Positions 29,385 through 36,070 of a stretch of 36,070 bases of DNA are shown here, one piece after another. Under the pieces are notes generated by a model. It was not told the DNA's origin and did no database searches. It saw only the letters and a program-made list of their open reading frames with translations. This stretch comes from Rhodospirillales bacterium 69-11 (GTDB lineage: Bacteria > Pseudomonadota > Alphaproteobacteria > Acetobacterales > Acetobacteraceae). Made by a program: the position numbers and the translations under genes. The stretch covers positions 13,785 through 49,854 of the forward strand of contig MKTV01000086.1 of assembly GCA_001898425.1 (NCBI GenBank), written 5' to 3'. Position 1 is the first letter of the stretch. The number at the start of each line of letters is the position of its first letter.

Positions 29385-30116
29385 TCAGCCCTCCACCAGC
29401 CGCGCGACGCCCAGCAGCCGCGCCAGCGTGCCGGCATCGGCCTGGCCGGTGACGGCCTCGGGGCGCCAGTGCCGCTGGAAGGCGCGCAGCACGGCGGCCA
29501 GGGCGGGATCGAGCGCGCCGGACGGGTCCACCCGGTAGCCGATCTGCGCCAGCGCGCGGCGCACCGGCGCGAGTTGCACCGCATCCCGCACCACGCCCCC
29601 GGTGCCGAGATCCGGCACGTCGAACGGCCAGAGGCCGACCCCGTTGCGGGCCAGTCCCTCCCAGTCGAAGCGCTCGCCGGGATCCTCCTTCCGATCGGGG
29701 GCGACGTCGCTGTGCGCGACCACGTTGCGCGCCGGAATGGGATGGCGCGCCAGGATGTGCAGGCAGAGGTCGCAGACCGCGGCGAGCTGCAGGACGGGGA
29801 AGTCGCGATAGCCCCATTCATGGCCGGGATTGACGATCTCGATCCCGATGGACCGATCGTTGAGGACCGTATTGCCACGCCAGAACGAGGCGCCGGCATG
29901 CCAGGCCCGCACGGCTTCGGGGACCAGCGCGAAGACCAGCCCGTCCTCGTCCACGACGTAATGGGAGGAGACGCGCGCGACGGGGTCGCGCAGCCGGTCC
30001 AGCGCCGCCTGGGCGCTCTGCATGCCGGTGTAATGCAGGATCAGCGTATCGACCGGCATGCCGGCCGGGCGCGCGTCCCAGTTGGGGCTGGGCAGATCGC
30101 GGACGGACAGGCTCAC
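29385..30116 (-). CDS. N-acetylmuramoyl-L-alanine amidase, AmpD/AmiD-like, with peptidoglycan-binding domain
   Basis: A protein of 243 residues. The Amidase_2 domain shows the zinc ligands H28 (LILHYTG), H135 (VVAHSDVAP) and D145, plus K143 (DRKEDPG) and the conserved GIEIVNPGHE near 91-100. Residues about 178-238 form a peptidoglycan-binding helical domain (IGYRVDPSGALDP...AFQRHWRP). The enzyme cleaves the bond between N-acetylmuramic acid and L-alanine, in cell-wall recycling or turnover. E. coli AmpD lacks the binding domain, whereas AmiD has it but is a lipoprotein; this protein has no signal, so its location is unclear. The start is GTG 30116. It is 46 nt upstream of bamD on the same strand. 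Confidence 0.92.
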   Translation of the reverse strand: MSLSVRDLPSPNWDARPAGMPVDTLILHYTGMQSAQAALDRLRDPVARVSSHYVVDEDGLVFALVPEAVRAWHAGASFWRGNTVLNDRSIGIEIVNPGHEWGYRDFPVLQLAAVCDLCLHILARHPIPARNVVAHSDVAPDRKEDPGERFDWEGLARNGVGLWPFDVPDLGTGGVVRDAVQLAPVRRALAQIGYRVDPSGALDPALAAVLRAFQRHWRPEAVTGQADAGTLARLLGVARLVEG

Positions 30117-30215
30117 GCGCGGCTGCGCTCCATGGGCCGCGCCACGGGGCGCGCCAAGCGTCGCGTCGCGCGCGGTGCCCTGGGCCGCGTCACCGGCCGC
30201 ACTCCCGCTTGCGGC

Positions 30216-30998
30216 TCACAGGCCGCGTTCACGCTTGATGCGATCCCAGGCAGCGTTGATGCGCGCCACCTTGTCGCTGGCCCGGGCGATGAACTCCTGC
30301 GGCACGCCGCGGGCGGCGAGCGTGTCCGGATGGTTCTCCCGCATCAGGCGCTTCCAGGTGGTGCGCAGCACGTCCTCCGACGCGGTGCGGGGCAGGCCCA
30401 GCACCTCGTAGGGGTCCGGCTCGTCGGACCGCGCGGGCGCCTGGCGCGGGCCGGCGCCGCCCCGCGCGCGCTCCCACACGGTGCGGTCCAGGCCGAATGC
30501 GGCATGCACGCGATGCAGGAACTCCTGCTCCCGCAGGTTCACCGGACCGTCGGCGCGGGCGATCGCGAACAGCGCGAGCAGCACGTCCTCGAGCATGCCG
30601 CGATTGTCGGCGAACGCCTCCCCCAGCTGGGTGGCATAGGCCTCGAACCCGTCGGCGCTGTCGCGCGCCTGGTCGAACAGCCGGCCGATGTCGCGCACCG
30701 ATTCGGGCGGGATACGGAACTGGCGCTTGAAGGCGTCGATCTCCTCCCGCACCACGGGCCCGTCGCATTTGGCGAGCTTCGCCGCCAGCACCACGACGCC
30801 CACCGCGAAGAGCTGGTCGCGGCGGCCGAACATGGAGGCGAGGCGGGCGGGATTGACCGCGTCCCCGAACGGCAGGCCGAGATTGGACACCGCCCCGCTG
30901 TCGGCCGCATGGCCGAGGGCTGCGCCGACCACCGCGCCGAACGGGCCGCCGACGGCAAAGCCCGCCATGCCGCCGATGATCTTGCCCCAGTATCCCAT
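30216..30998 (-). CDS. DjlA-like membrane J-domain protein with TerB domain
   Basis: A protein of 260 residues. A Gly-rich hydrophobic N-terminus (about 7-32, IIGGMAGFAVGGPFGAVVGA) resembles the membrane segment of DjlA. A TerB-like helical domain follows (about 60-170), and a C-terminal J domain (about 195-260) with the HPD triad at 223-225 would stimulate DnaK. The domain order matches DjlA, a co-chaperone linked to envelope stress. It is 99 nt upstream of the amidase gene on the same strand, a pairing seen in other alphaproteobacteria as far as I recall. The start is ATG 30998, preceded by CGGAGCCG. Confidence 0.9.
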   Translation of the reverse strand: MGYWGKIIGGMAGFAVGGPFGAVVGAALGHAADSGAVSNLGLPFGDAVNPARLASMFGRRDQLFAVGVVVLAAKLAKCDGPVVREEIDAFKRQFRIPPESVRDIGRLFDQARDSADGFEAYATQLGEAFADNRGMLEDVLLALFAIARADGPVNLREQEFLHRVHAAFGLDRTVWERARGGAGPRQAPARSDEPDPYEVLGLPRTASEDVLRTTWKRLMRENHPDTLAARGVPQEFIARASDKVARINAAWDRIKRERGL

Positions 30999-31210
30999 CG
31001 GCTCCGATTACCACGCAGAGGTTGACGCCCGCAAAACACGAACGATGCAGCAGCGGGACGGGTTGAGGTCCGTGGCACCGCTGATCCCTAACGCGGCCGC
31101 GCGGCACCACGTGTCCGCTCACGGAATGTTAAGCTCGCCACCGGCATTCTGGTAGCCATCGCCCGTGCCGCGCATGCGACAAGTCGACCCCTGCAACGAC
31201 GTGGAGCCTC

Positions 31211-32074
31211 ATGACCGGAGAAGACCGACAAGCCCTCGTCATCCTCGGCATGCACCGGTCCGGCACGTCCGCCCTCGCCGGTCTCTGCACCCGGCTCGGG
31301 GCCGCGCCGCCGGCCCGCATGCTGGCGCCGGCGGCGGACAATCCGCGCGGGTTCTGGGAATCCCGGATGGTCATGGGCGTGCTCGACTCGCTCCTCAAGG
31401 CCACCGGCCACAGCTGGTACGACTGCCTCACCTTCGGGGTTGCGGAGGTGCCGGACGCGATGCGCGCCGCCCTGCAGGCGCAGCTCGCCGAGACGCTGGA
31501 GGAGGAGTTCGGCGACGCGCCCTGCTACGTGCTGAAGGATCCGCGACTCTGCGTCTCCGCCGAGATCTGGCGCCCGGTGCTGCCCGCGACGCGCGCGCTG
31601 TTGATGCTGCGCCACCCGACGGAGGTCGCCCGCTCCCTGGAAGCGCGCGACGCGTTCACCCGGGAGCTCTCGCTGGCGCTGTGGCTGCACCACATGCTGG
31701 AGGCCGAGGCCGCCACGCGCACAATGCGGCGGGGCTTCGTCACCTATGACGGGCTGCTGGCGGACTGGCGGGGCATGCTGACCCGCGCCGGCGCCGCGGC
31801 CGGGATCGCCTGGCCGGTGTCTCCCGCGACGGCGGATCTCGGGGCGGAGGACCTGCTCGACACCGACCTCCGCCACCACGCCGAACCGGCCGAGGCCGCC
31901 ATCGACCTTCCCGGACCGATCGGAAGCTGGGTCGAGCGAAGCTGGTTCCTGCTGCGGGAGGTGGGTTCCCTCGGGCCGGACCCGGACTTCCTGGCGGAAC
32001 TCGACGCGATCCGCGCGGCGTTCGCGCTGTGGCGGGACGCGACCACCCCGCGGGTGAGGCGGAGGGCGGCCTGA
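31211..32074 (+). CDS. Sulfotransferase-family protein
   Basis: A protein of 287 residues. GMHRSGTSAL at 13-22 is the 5'-phosphosulfate loop, KDPR sits at 109-112, and RHPTEVARSLEARD at 134-147 corresponds to the 3'-phosphate-binding region of PAPS-dependent sulfotransferases. The acceptor is unknown; bacterial members often sit near surface polysaccharide or glycosyltransferase genes, but none is adjacent here. The start at ATG 31211 follows GTGGAG at 5 nt. It is divergent from the DjlA-like gene. No signal peptide is visible, so it is probably cytoplasmic. Confidence 0.85.
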   Translation: MTGEDRQALVILGMHRSGTSALAGLCTRLGAAPPARMLAPAADNPRGFWESRMVMGVLDSLLKATGHSWYDCLTFGVAEVPDAMRAALQAQLAETLEEEFGDAPCYVLKDPRLCVSAEIWRPVLPATRALLMLRHPTEVARSLEARDAFTRELSLALWLHHMLEAEAATRTMRRGFVTYDGLLADWRGMLTRAGAAAGIAWPVSPATADLGAEDLLDTDLRHHAEPAEAAIDLPGPIGSWVERSWFLLREVGSLGPDPDFLAELDAIRAAFALWRDATTPRVRRRAA

Positions 32075-32141
32075 CGCGGCTGCCTGCGCCCCGGGGCCGG
32101 ATAGGGCGACCTATCGTGGATGGGGGTGGGTCCGCAGGGTT

Positions 32142-32182
32142 GGATGAAACCGCTGATGCACGCTGATGTACGCTGATGGGCC
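32142..32182 (+). repeat. Left arm of a 41-bp perfect inverted repeat
   Basis: Runs from GGATGAAACC to GATGGGCC and matches the reverse complement of 32298-32338 at all 41 positions. The arm contains three 10-nt tandem units (CGCTGATGCA, CGCTGATGTA, CGCTGATGGG). It lies 68 nt after the sulfotransferase stop, in a 370-nt gap without genes. Confidence 0.95.
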
Positions 32183-32297
32183 CGTGCGGCGCGGTATGAC
32201 CCAGCGCCCGGTCAGGGATCGGAGCGCTTAACAATACGCGCGCAGGGCGCCTCGCCTCTGCAGCCTCGGAGGCATGCACCCCGCGACAACCCGAACC

Positions 32298-32338
32298 GGC
32301 CCATCAGCGTACATCAGCGTGCATCAGCGGTTTCATCC
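32298..32338 (-). repeat. Right arm of the 41-bp perfect inverted repeat
   Basis: Runs from GGCCCATCAG to TTTCATCC. A 115-nt spacer (32183-32297), in which I see no gene, separates it from the left arm. Short frames reading ISVHQR through either arm are products of the repeat. Confidence 0.95.
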
Positions 32339-32349
32339 GCCCCCGCGAG

Positions 32350-32474
32350 CCCGCTCCGCACGCCGGGATTTCGTTCAACCCTGCGAACCCGCTCCGCACG
32401 GCGGGCTCGCTCCAATCCCGCGCCCCCGCTCCGCACGCCGCGCTTCACCCCGTCCGGCCGACCCGCTCCGTGCG
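32350..32474. repeat. Degenerate tandem repeat with 37-38-nt period
   Basis: CCCGCTCCGCACG occurs at 32350, 32388 and 32425, with a diverged copy (CCCGCTCCGTGCG) at 32462. The rest of each unit is poorly conserved. The last copy lies inside the 3' end of the VOC gene, so the repeat and that gene's C-terminus overlap. Confidence 0.75.
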
Positions 32475-33032
32475 CAGCAGCGTGGGATCCTGCAAGGTCG
32501 TGTCCTGCCCCACCACCGGATCGGCGATCGCCGCCTCGAGCGACGGCGCGCCCTTCCACTCGGACGCGGGCCGCGCCCGACCGTCGGAGCCGATCTGGTC
32601 GATGCCCCAGTAGATCTCCAGCCGGTGGCCGTCCGGGTCGCGGAACTCGACCGCGATCTGCACCCCGGCCCGGCGCCGGCCTTCGAAGTCGATCGGCACG
32701 CCATGGGCGCGCAGATGGTTGCGGGCGCGCACCACCTCGTCGAGCGTGCCGACCCCGAACGCCATGTGGTGCTGCCCGCTGCTCTCGTTCGGCGCCCCGT
32801 CCGCCTTGAACAGGGCGATGCCGTGATGGTCGGCGTTGCAGCGCAGGAACACCGCACCGCCGGGCATCATGTCCTCGCCGTAGACGTCGGAGACCGAGAA
32901 CCCCAGCACCTCCGTGTAGAACCGCGCCGAGCGGGCGAGGTCCTGCACGTGGAGCGCGACGTGACCGATCCGGCCGATCCGGAATGGCAGGCCCTTGGGG
33001 CGCTCCAGGGCACGAAGGGCGTCGGTCTCCAT
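32445..33032 (-). CDS. VOC-superfamily protein (glyoxalase / extradiol dioxygenase-like)
   Basis: A protein of 195 residues built from paired beta-alpha-beta modules. Likely metal ligands are H24 (GHVALHVQDL), H88 or H89 (GQHHMAFGV) and E139 (DPDGHRLEIYWG), with RFYTEVLGF as the family helix. The pattern resembles catechol 2,3-dioxygenase-type VOC enzymes, but substrates in this superfamily cannot be told from sequence alone. The last 55 residues extend beyond the fold. ATG 33032 follows a strong GGAGGAG ribosome site. It is 19 nt downstream of the solute-binding protein gene and probably cotranscribed with it. Confidence 0.88.
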   Translation of the reverse strand: METDALRALERPKGLPFRIGRIGHVALHVQDLARSARFYTEVLGFSVSDVYGEDMMPGGAVFLRCNADHHGIALFKADGAPNESSGQHHMAFGVGTLDEVVRARNHLRAHGVPIDFEGRRRAGVQIAVEFRDPDGHRLEIYWGIDQIGSDGRARPASEWKGAPSLEAAIADPVVGQDTTLQDPTLLRTERVGRTG

Positions 33033-33051
33033 TGCGGCTCCTCCTCGTCCG

Positions 33052-34653
33052 TCAGTGCTCGATCCAGAGATCCTCGAAGCGGTAGCCGTTGTAGGAGCTG
33101 TTGGTCATGGGCGTGTAGCCATGCACCGTCGGCTGCCAGCAGGTGCCGCCCCGCGTGTGCAGGATGATCGGCCGCGCCACGTCCTCCTGCAGCTTCTGGT
33201 CGATTTCCCACACCAGCTTCTTGCGCTTCTCGACATCCGTCTCGGCGGACTGCTTGTCGAACAGCTTCTCGATCTCCGGATTGCAGTAGTGGGAGTAGTT
33301 GCGCTCCGACTTGCAGGCGTAGTTCTCGTAGAACGCCTGGTCCGGATCGTCGATCGAGTTGCCGGTCAGGTTCATGCCGACCGAGTAGTCCTTGCGCGCG
33401 ACCTTGGAGAACCACTGGCTGGTCTCGACCGGGTCGAGCTCGCCGTCGATGTAGATCTCCTTCAGGTGGTCGATCAGGATCACCGCCGGATCGCGGTAGC
33501 TGGGGATGTTGCGCGTGGACACCACGACCTTCAGCCGGTGGTCGGGGCCGTAGCCCAGCTTCTCCATGATCTTGCGGGCTTCGGCGCGGTTCTTCTGGAT
33601 GTCGGGGTTGTAGCCCAGCATCTGCTCCATCTGGTCCTTGGGCATGCCCCAGACGCCGTCCGGCTGCGGCAGCAGCGTGCCGCCGATATCCGCCTGGCCC
33701 TCGAACAGGATGTCGATGAACGCCTTGCGGTCGAGCGTCAGCGCCATCGCACGCCGGATGTCCGGGTTGTCGAACGGCGCCTTCTCACGATTGATGATCA
33801 GGTTCTCGTTCACGTTCTGCGGGCCGAAATAGCAGATCGCCTTCGGCACGTTCGACTTGATGTCGCGCATCAGCGGCGGCGTGACCTCCATCGGGAAGGT
33901 CATGTCGAGCTTGCCCGCCATGAAGGCCAGCATCGCGGTGGAGCGGTTGGTGATGATCGGCATCTCGATCGCGTCGAGATACGGCCGCCCCTTCTTCCAG
34001 TAGTTCGGGTTCTTCACCAGCCGGATCATCTCGTTCTGCTTGAACTCGGCCAGCATGAACGGGCCCGTGCCGATCGGCTTCGTGCGCATCTGCGCCGGGC
34101 TGACATGGCAGGGGTACATGGCGCTGTAGCCCGAGGCGAGCATCGCCAGGATCGAGGGCTGCGGGCGTCCGAGCTGCAGGGTGACCTCGTCGTCGCCCTT
34201 GACCACGACGTCCTTGACGTTCTGGTACCAGAGCTTGCGCGGGTTCTTGCGGAAGTGCTGGTCCCCCTTGTCCTGGATCAGGTCGAAGGTGCACTTCACG
34301 TCCTTGGCGGTGAACGGCTTGCCGTCGTGCCACTTGACGCCCTGCCGCAGCTTGAAGGTGAGCTGCGTCTTGTCGTCGCTCCAGGACCAGGAGGTCGCGA
34401 GCTCCGGCCGGATGCTGGCGTCGCTGTTCTGCGGCACGTGCTGGTCGTAGATCACCAGGTTGTTGAAGATGCTCATGAAGGGGACGTTGGTGGAATACGT
34501 CGCCTCCTCATGCACCGACGCCGATGCCGGGCTGTCACGCTGATACATGTGCAGGGTCCCGCCGCTCTGTGGCTGCTGGGCCAGGGCGGGGCCGGACACG
34601 ATTGCGGAAAAGCAAGCGAGGAAGGCGGACGCGCGAAGCGTTCGGCACGGCAT
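33052..34653 (-). CDS. ABC transporter solute-binding protein, peptide/nickel family (SBP_bac_5)
   Basis: A protein of 533 residues. The signal peptide is about 26 residues ending in ALA-QQ. The mature protein shows the family's landmarks: GGTLHMYQ at the start, LATSWSWSDDKTQLTFKLRQGVKWHDG near 85-110, TGPFML, and NPNYWKKGRPYLD. It binds peptides or other small solutes in the periplasm for an ABC importer, but no permease or ATPase gene lies in this window, so the importer is elsewhere or further away. ATG 34653 was chosen because GGGAGA precedes it and the signal peptide starts there; the frame stays open upstream to 34734. It leads a probable two-gene operon with the VOC gene. Confidence 0.93.
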   Translation of the reverse strand: MPCRTLRASAFLACFSAIVSGPALAQQPQSGGTLHMYQRDSPASASVHEEATYSTNVPFMSIFNNLVIYDQHVPQNSDASIRPELATSWSWSDDKTQLTFKLRQGVKWHDGKPFTAKDVKCTFDLIQDKGDQHFRKNPRKLWYQNVKDVVVKGDDEVTLQLGRPQPSILAMLASGYSAMYPCHVSPAQMRTKPIGTGPFMLAEFKQNEMIRLVKNPNYWKKGRPYLDAIEMPIITNRSTAMLAFMAGKLDMTFPMEVTPPLMRDIKSNVPKAICYFGPQNVNENLIINREKAPFDNPDIRRAMALTLDRKAFIDILFEGQADIGGTLLPQPDGVWGMPKDQMEQMLGYNPDIQKNRAEARKIMEKLGYGPDHRLKVVVSTRNIPSYRDPAVILIDHLKEIYIDGELDPVETSQWFSKVARKDYSVGMNLTGNSIDDPDQAFYENYACKSERNYSHYCNPEIEKLFDKQSAETDVEKRKKLVWEIDQKLQEDVARPIILHTRGGTCWQPTVHGYTPMTNSSYNGYRFEDLWIEH

Positions 34654-34899
34654 GAGGCGTTTCTCCCAGATCGTCCGCCGTTCGACGCGGCGGCTGGACG
34701 TTTCTAACCCGTTCGGCGTCCGGATGCGAGACACTCGTCACGCCCGCGCTCCTCCCGGTCCGCGGCGCGGCCGGCTCGCCAGGTCGGCCCCGGACGAGAT
34801 GCTGACGCTCGGCGGAGTTCCGGGACTTCGCCGCATCACGTCCATGCCATGCAGCGATTTCCCGTCTCGGCCGTTTCGTCTGGACGCATGGAGGCCTGG

Positions 34900-36070
34900 A
34901 TGAACGACGAGACCGCCCCTTCGCACCCGCGGATCGAGGACTACGCCTTCGTCGGCGACTGCACGACCGGCGCGCTGATCGGCAAGGACGGCGGCGTCGA
35001 CTGGCTGTGCTGGCCCCGCTTCGACTCGGCCGCCTGCTTCGCCGCCATCCTGGGCGGTGCCGAACATGGCCGGTGGCGGCTCGCACCGGCCGCTCCGGCC
35101 CGCGTGGTGCGCAGCTACGATCCGGGAACGCTCGTGCTGCGGACACGGTTCGACACCGAGGATGGCGCGGCGGAGGTGATCGACTTCATGCCGCTGGGCG
35201 GAGAGGGCACTCACCTCGTCCGCATCGTCCGCGGGCTGCGCGGGCGCGTCGCGATGGAGAGCGAGCTGGTCCTGCGCTTCGAGTATGGCGCCTCGGTGCC
35301 CTGGGTCGAGCGCCTGTCCGACGGCACGATCCGCGCGATCTGCGGCCCCGAGATGGTGCTGCTGCGCAGCCCCGTGACGCATCGCGGGGCGGACCGCACC
35401 ACGGTCGCCACCTTCACGGTCGCGGCGGGCGAGACGATGCCGCTCGTGCTGACCCACGCCTCCTCGCATGCCGCGCTCCCGGCGCCGATCGATGCCGCCG
35501 CCGCGCTCGACGCGACCATCACCGCCTGGCGGACGTGGTCGGACCGCTGCCTCGATGCCGGCCCGCTGAGCGACGTCGTGAAGCACTCCCTGCTCGTGCT
35601 GAAGGGGCTCACCTATGCCCCCACCGGCGGGATCGTCGCCGCGCTCACCACCTCCCTGCCGGAACAGGCCGGCGGCACCCGCAACTGGGATTACCGCTAC
35701 TGCTGGCTGCGCGACGCGACCTTCACCCTGATCGCCCTGGGCGGCGCGGGCTACGCGGAGGAGGCGAAGGCCTGGCGGGACTGGCTGCTGCGCGCGGTCG
35801 CCGGCAGTCCGGAGCAGATACAGATCATGTATGGCATCGGCGGCGAGCGACGGCTGACGGAGTGGGAAGCCGACTGGCTGCCCGGGTTCGGCGGCGCCAG
35901 CCCGGTGCGCATCGGCAACGCCGCGGCCAACCAGTTGCAGCTGGACGTGATCGGCGAGATGGCCGACGCCATGTTCCAGGCGCGCATGCAGGGCATGCCG
36001 GGGAATGCGCGATCGCAGGCGATCGGCTTGGCGCTGCTCGACTACCTGGAACGGCACTGGCGGGAACCGG
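34900..36070 (+). CDS. Glycoside hydrolase family 15 protein (glucoamylase/trehalase-like), 3' end cut by window
   Basis: About 390 residues are visible of a family that usually has about 600. The N-terminal beta-sandwich opens with IEDYAFVGDCTTGALIGKDG and VDWLCWPRFDS. The catalytic (alpha/alpha)6 barrel begins near residue 225 and shows the signature TTSLPEQAGGTRNWDYRYCW followed by LRDATFTL. Members hydrolyse alpha-glucosidic bonds in maltooligosaccharides, glycogen or trehalose; which applies here cannot be told. No signal peptide, so it is probably cytoplasmic. ATG 34900 was preferred because GGAGG lies 5 nt upstream; an in-frame ATG at 34888 is possible. It is divergent from the solute-binding protein gene, and the 246-nt gap between them holds no recognisable gene. 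Confidence 0.93.
   Translation, partial: MNDETAPSHPRIEDYAFVGDCTTGALIGKDGGVDWLCWPRFDSAACFAAILGGAEHGRWRLAPAAPARVVRSYDPGTLVLRTRFDTEDGAAEVIDFMPLGGEGTHLVRIVRGLRGRVAMESELVLRFEYGASVPWVERLSDGTIRAICGPEMVLLRSPVTHRGADRTTVATFTVAAGETMPLVLTHASSHAALPAPIDAAAALDATITAWRTWSDRCLDAGPLSDVVKHSLLVLKGLTYAPTGGIVAALTTSLPEQAGGTRNWDYRYCWLRDATFTLIALGGAGYAEEAKAWRDWLLRAVAGSPEQIQIMYGIGGERRLTEWEADWLPGFGGASPVRIGNAAANQLQLDVIGEMADAMFQARMQGMPGNARSQAIGLALLDYLERHWREP

Noticed and set aside
32099-32116. Hairpin GATAGG-GCGA-CCTATC after the sulfotransferase gene as a terminator
   Set aside because: The stem is only 6 bp and no T-tract follows.
32350-32474. A CRISPR array
   Set aside because: The conserved part is only 13 nt, the units are partly similar in the would-be spacers, the last copy is inside a gene, and no cas genes are present.
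32274-33167. Open frames starting with ISVHQR on both sides of the 41-bp inverted repeat
   Set aside because: They are translations of the repeat itself running on antisense to the VOC gene.

Overview
The window is GC-rich, Gram-negative chromosomal DNA, most likely from an alphaproteobacterium of the Rhodospirillales/Acetobacteraceae type. The evidence is a fused BcsA-BcsB cellulose synthase and an AcsD/BcsD protein resembling those of Komagataeibacter, a bamD-recN-ligA cluster, an acetobacter-like porin, and uniformly high third-position GC that leaves long antisense frames open. The species cannot be named from the sequence.

Positions 1-13236 (minus strand) hold a bacterial cellulose operon, in transcription order bcsZ (GH8 endoglucanase), bcsP (BcsR-like, proline-rich), bcsQ (ParA-like ATPase), bcsAB (c-di-GMP-activated synthase fused to its periplasmic partner), bcsC (TPR plus outer-membrane barrel) and bcsD (periplasmic organiser of the glucan chains). 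A soluble PAS-methyl-accepting protein follows on the same strand and runs off the left edge. The set combines the acetobacterial fused synthase and BcsD with the BcsQ/BcsP pair known from other proteobacteria.

Positions 13424-22186 are regulatory and transport genes: a small unknown ORF, a GcvA-like LysR regulator divergent from a giant fused two-module ABC exporter, then a NarX/UhpB-type histidine kinase and NarL-type response regulator that follow the exporter tightly, and an unusually long LysR regulator. Two matching palindromes lie between the response regulator and that LysR gene.

Positions 22187-24688 hold a porin with a strong ribosome site and a clear terminator, a structurally odd tRNA-Ile(GAT), and a dense repeat cluster: 21-nt and 45-nt tandem units in opposite orientation around a double hairpin.

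Positions 24689-30998 (minus strand) are housekeeping genes: ligA, recN and bamD, then an AmpD/AmiD-like amidase and a DjlA-like J-protein. Positions 31211-36070 hold a sulfotransferase-like protein, a 41-bp perfect inverted repeat with a degenerate 37-38-nt repeat, a VOC-family protein next to a peptide-type solute-binding protein, and the start of a GH15 glucoamylase/trehalase-like enzyme cut by the right edge.
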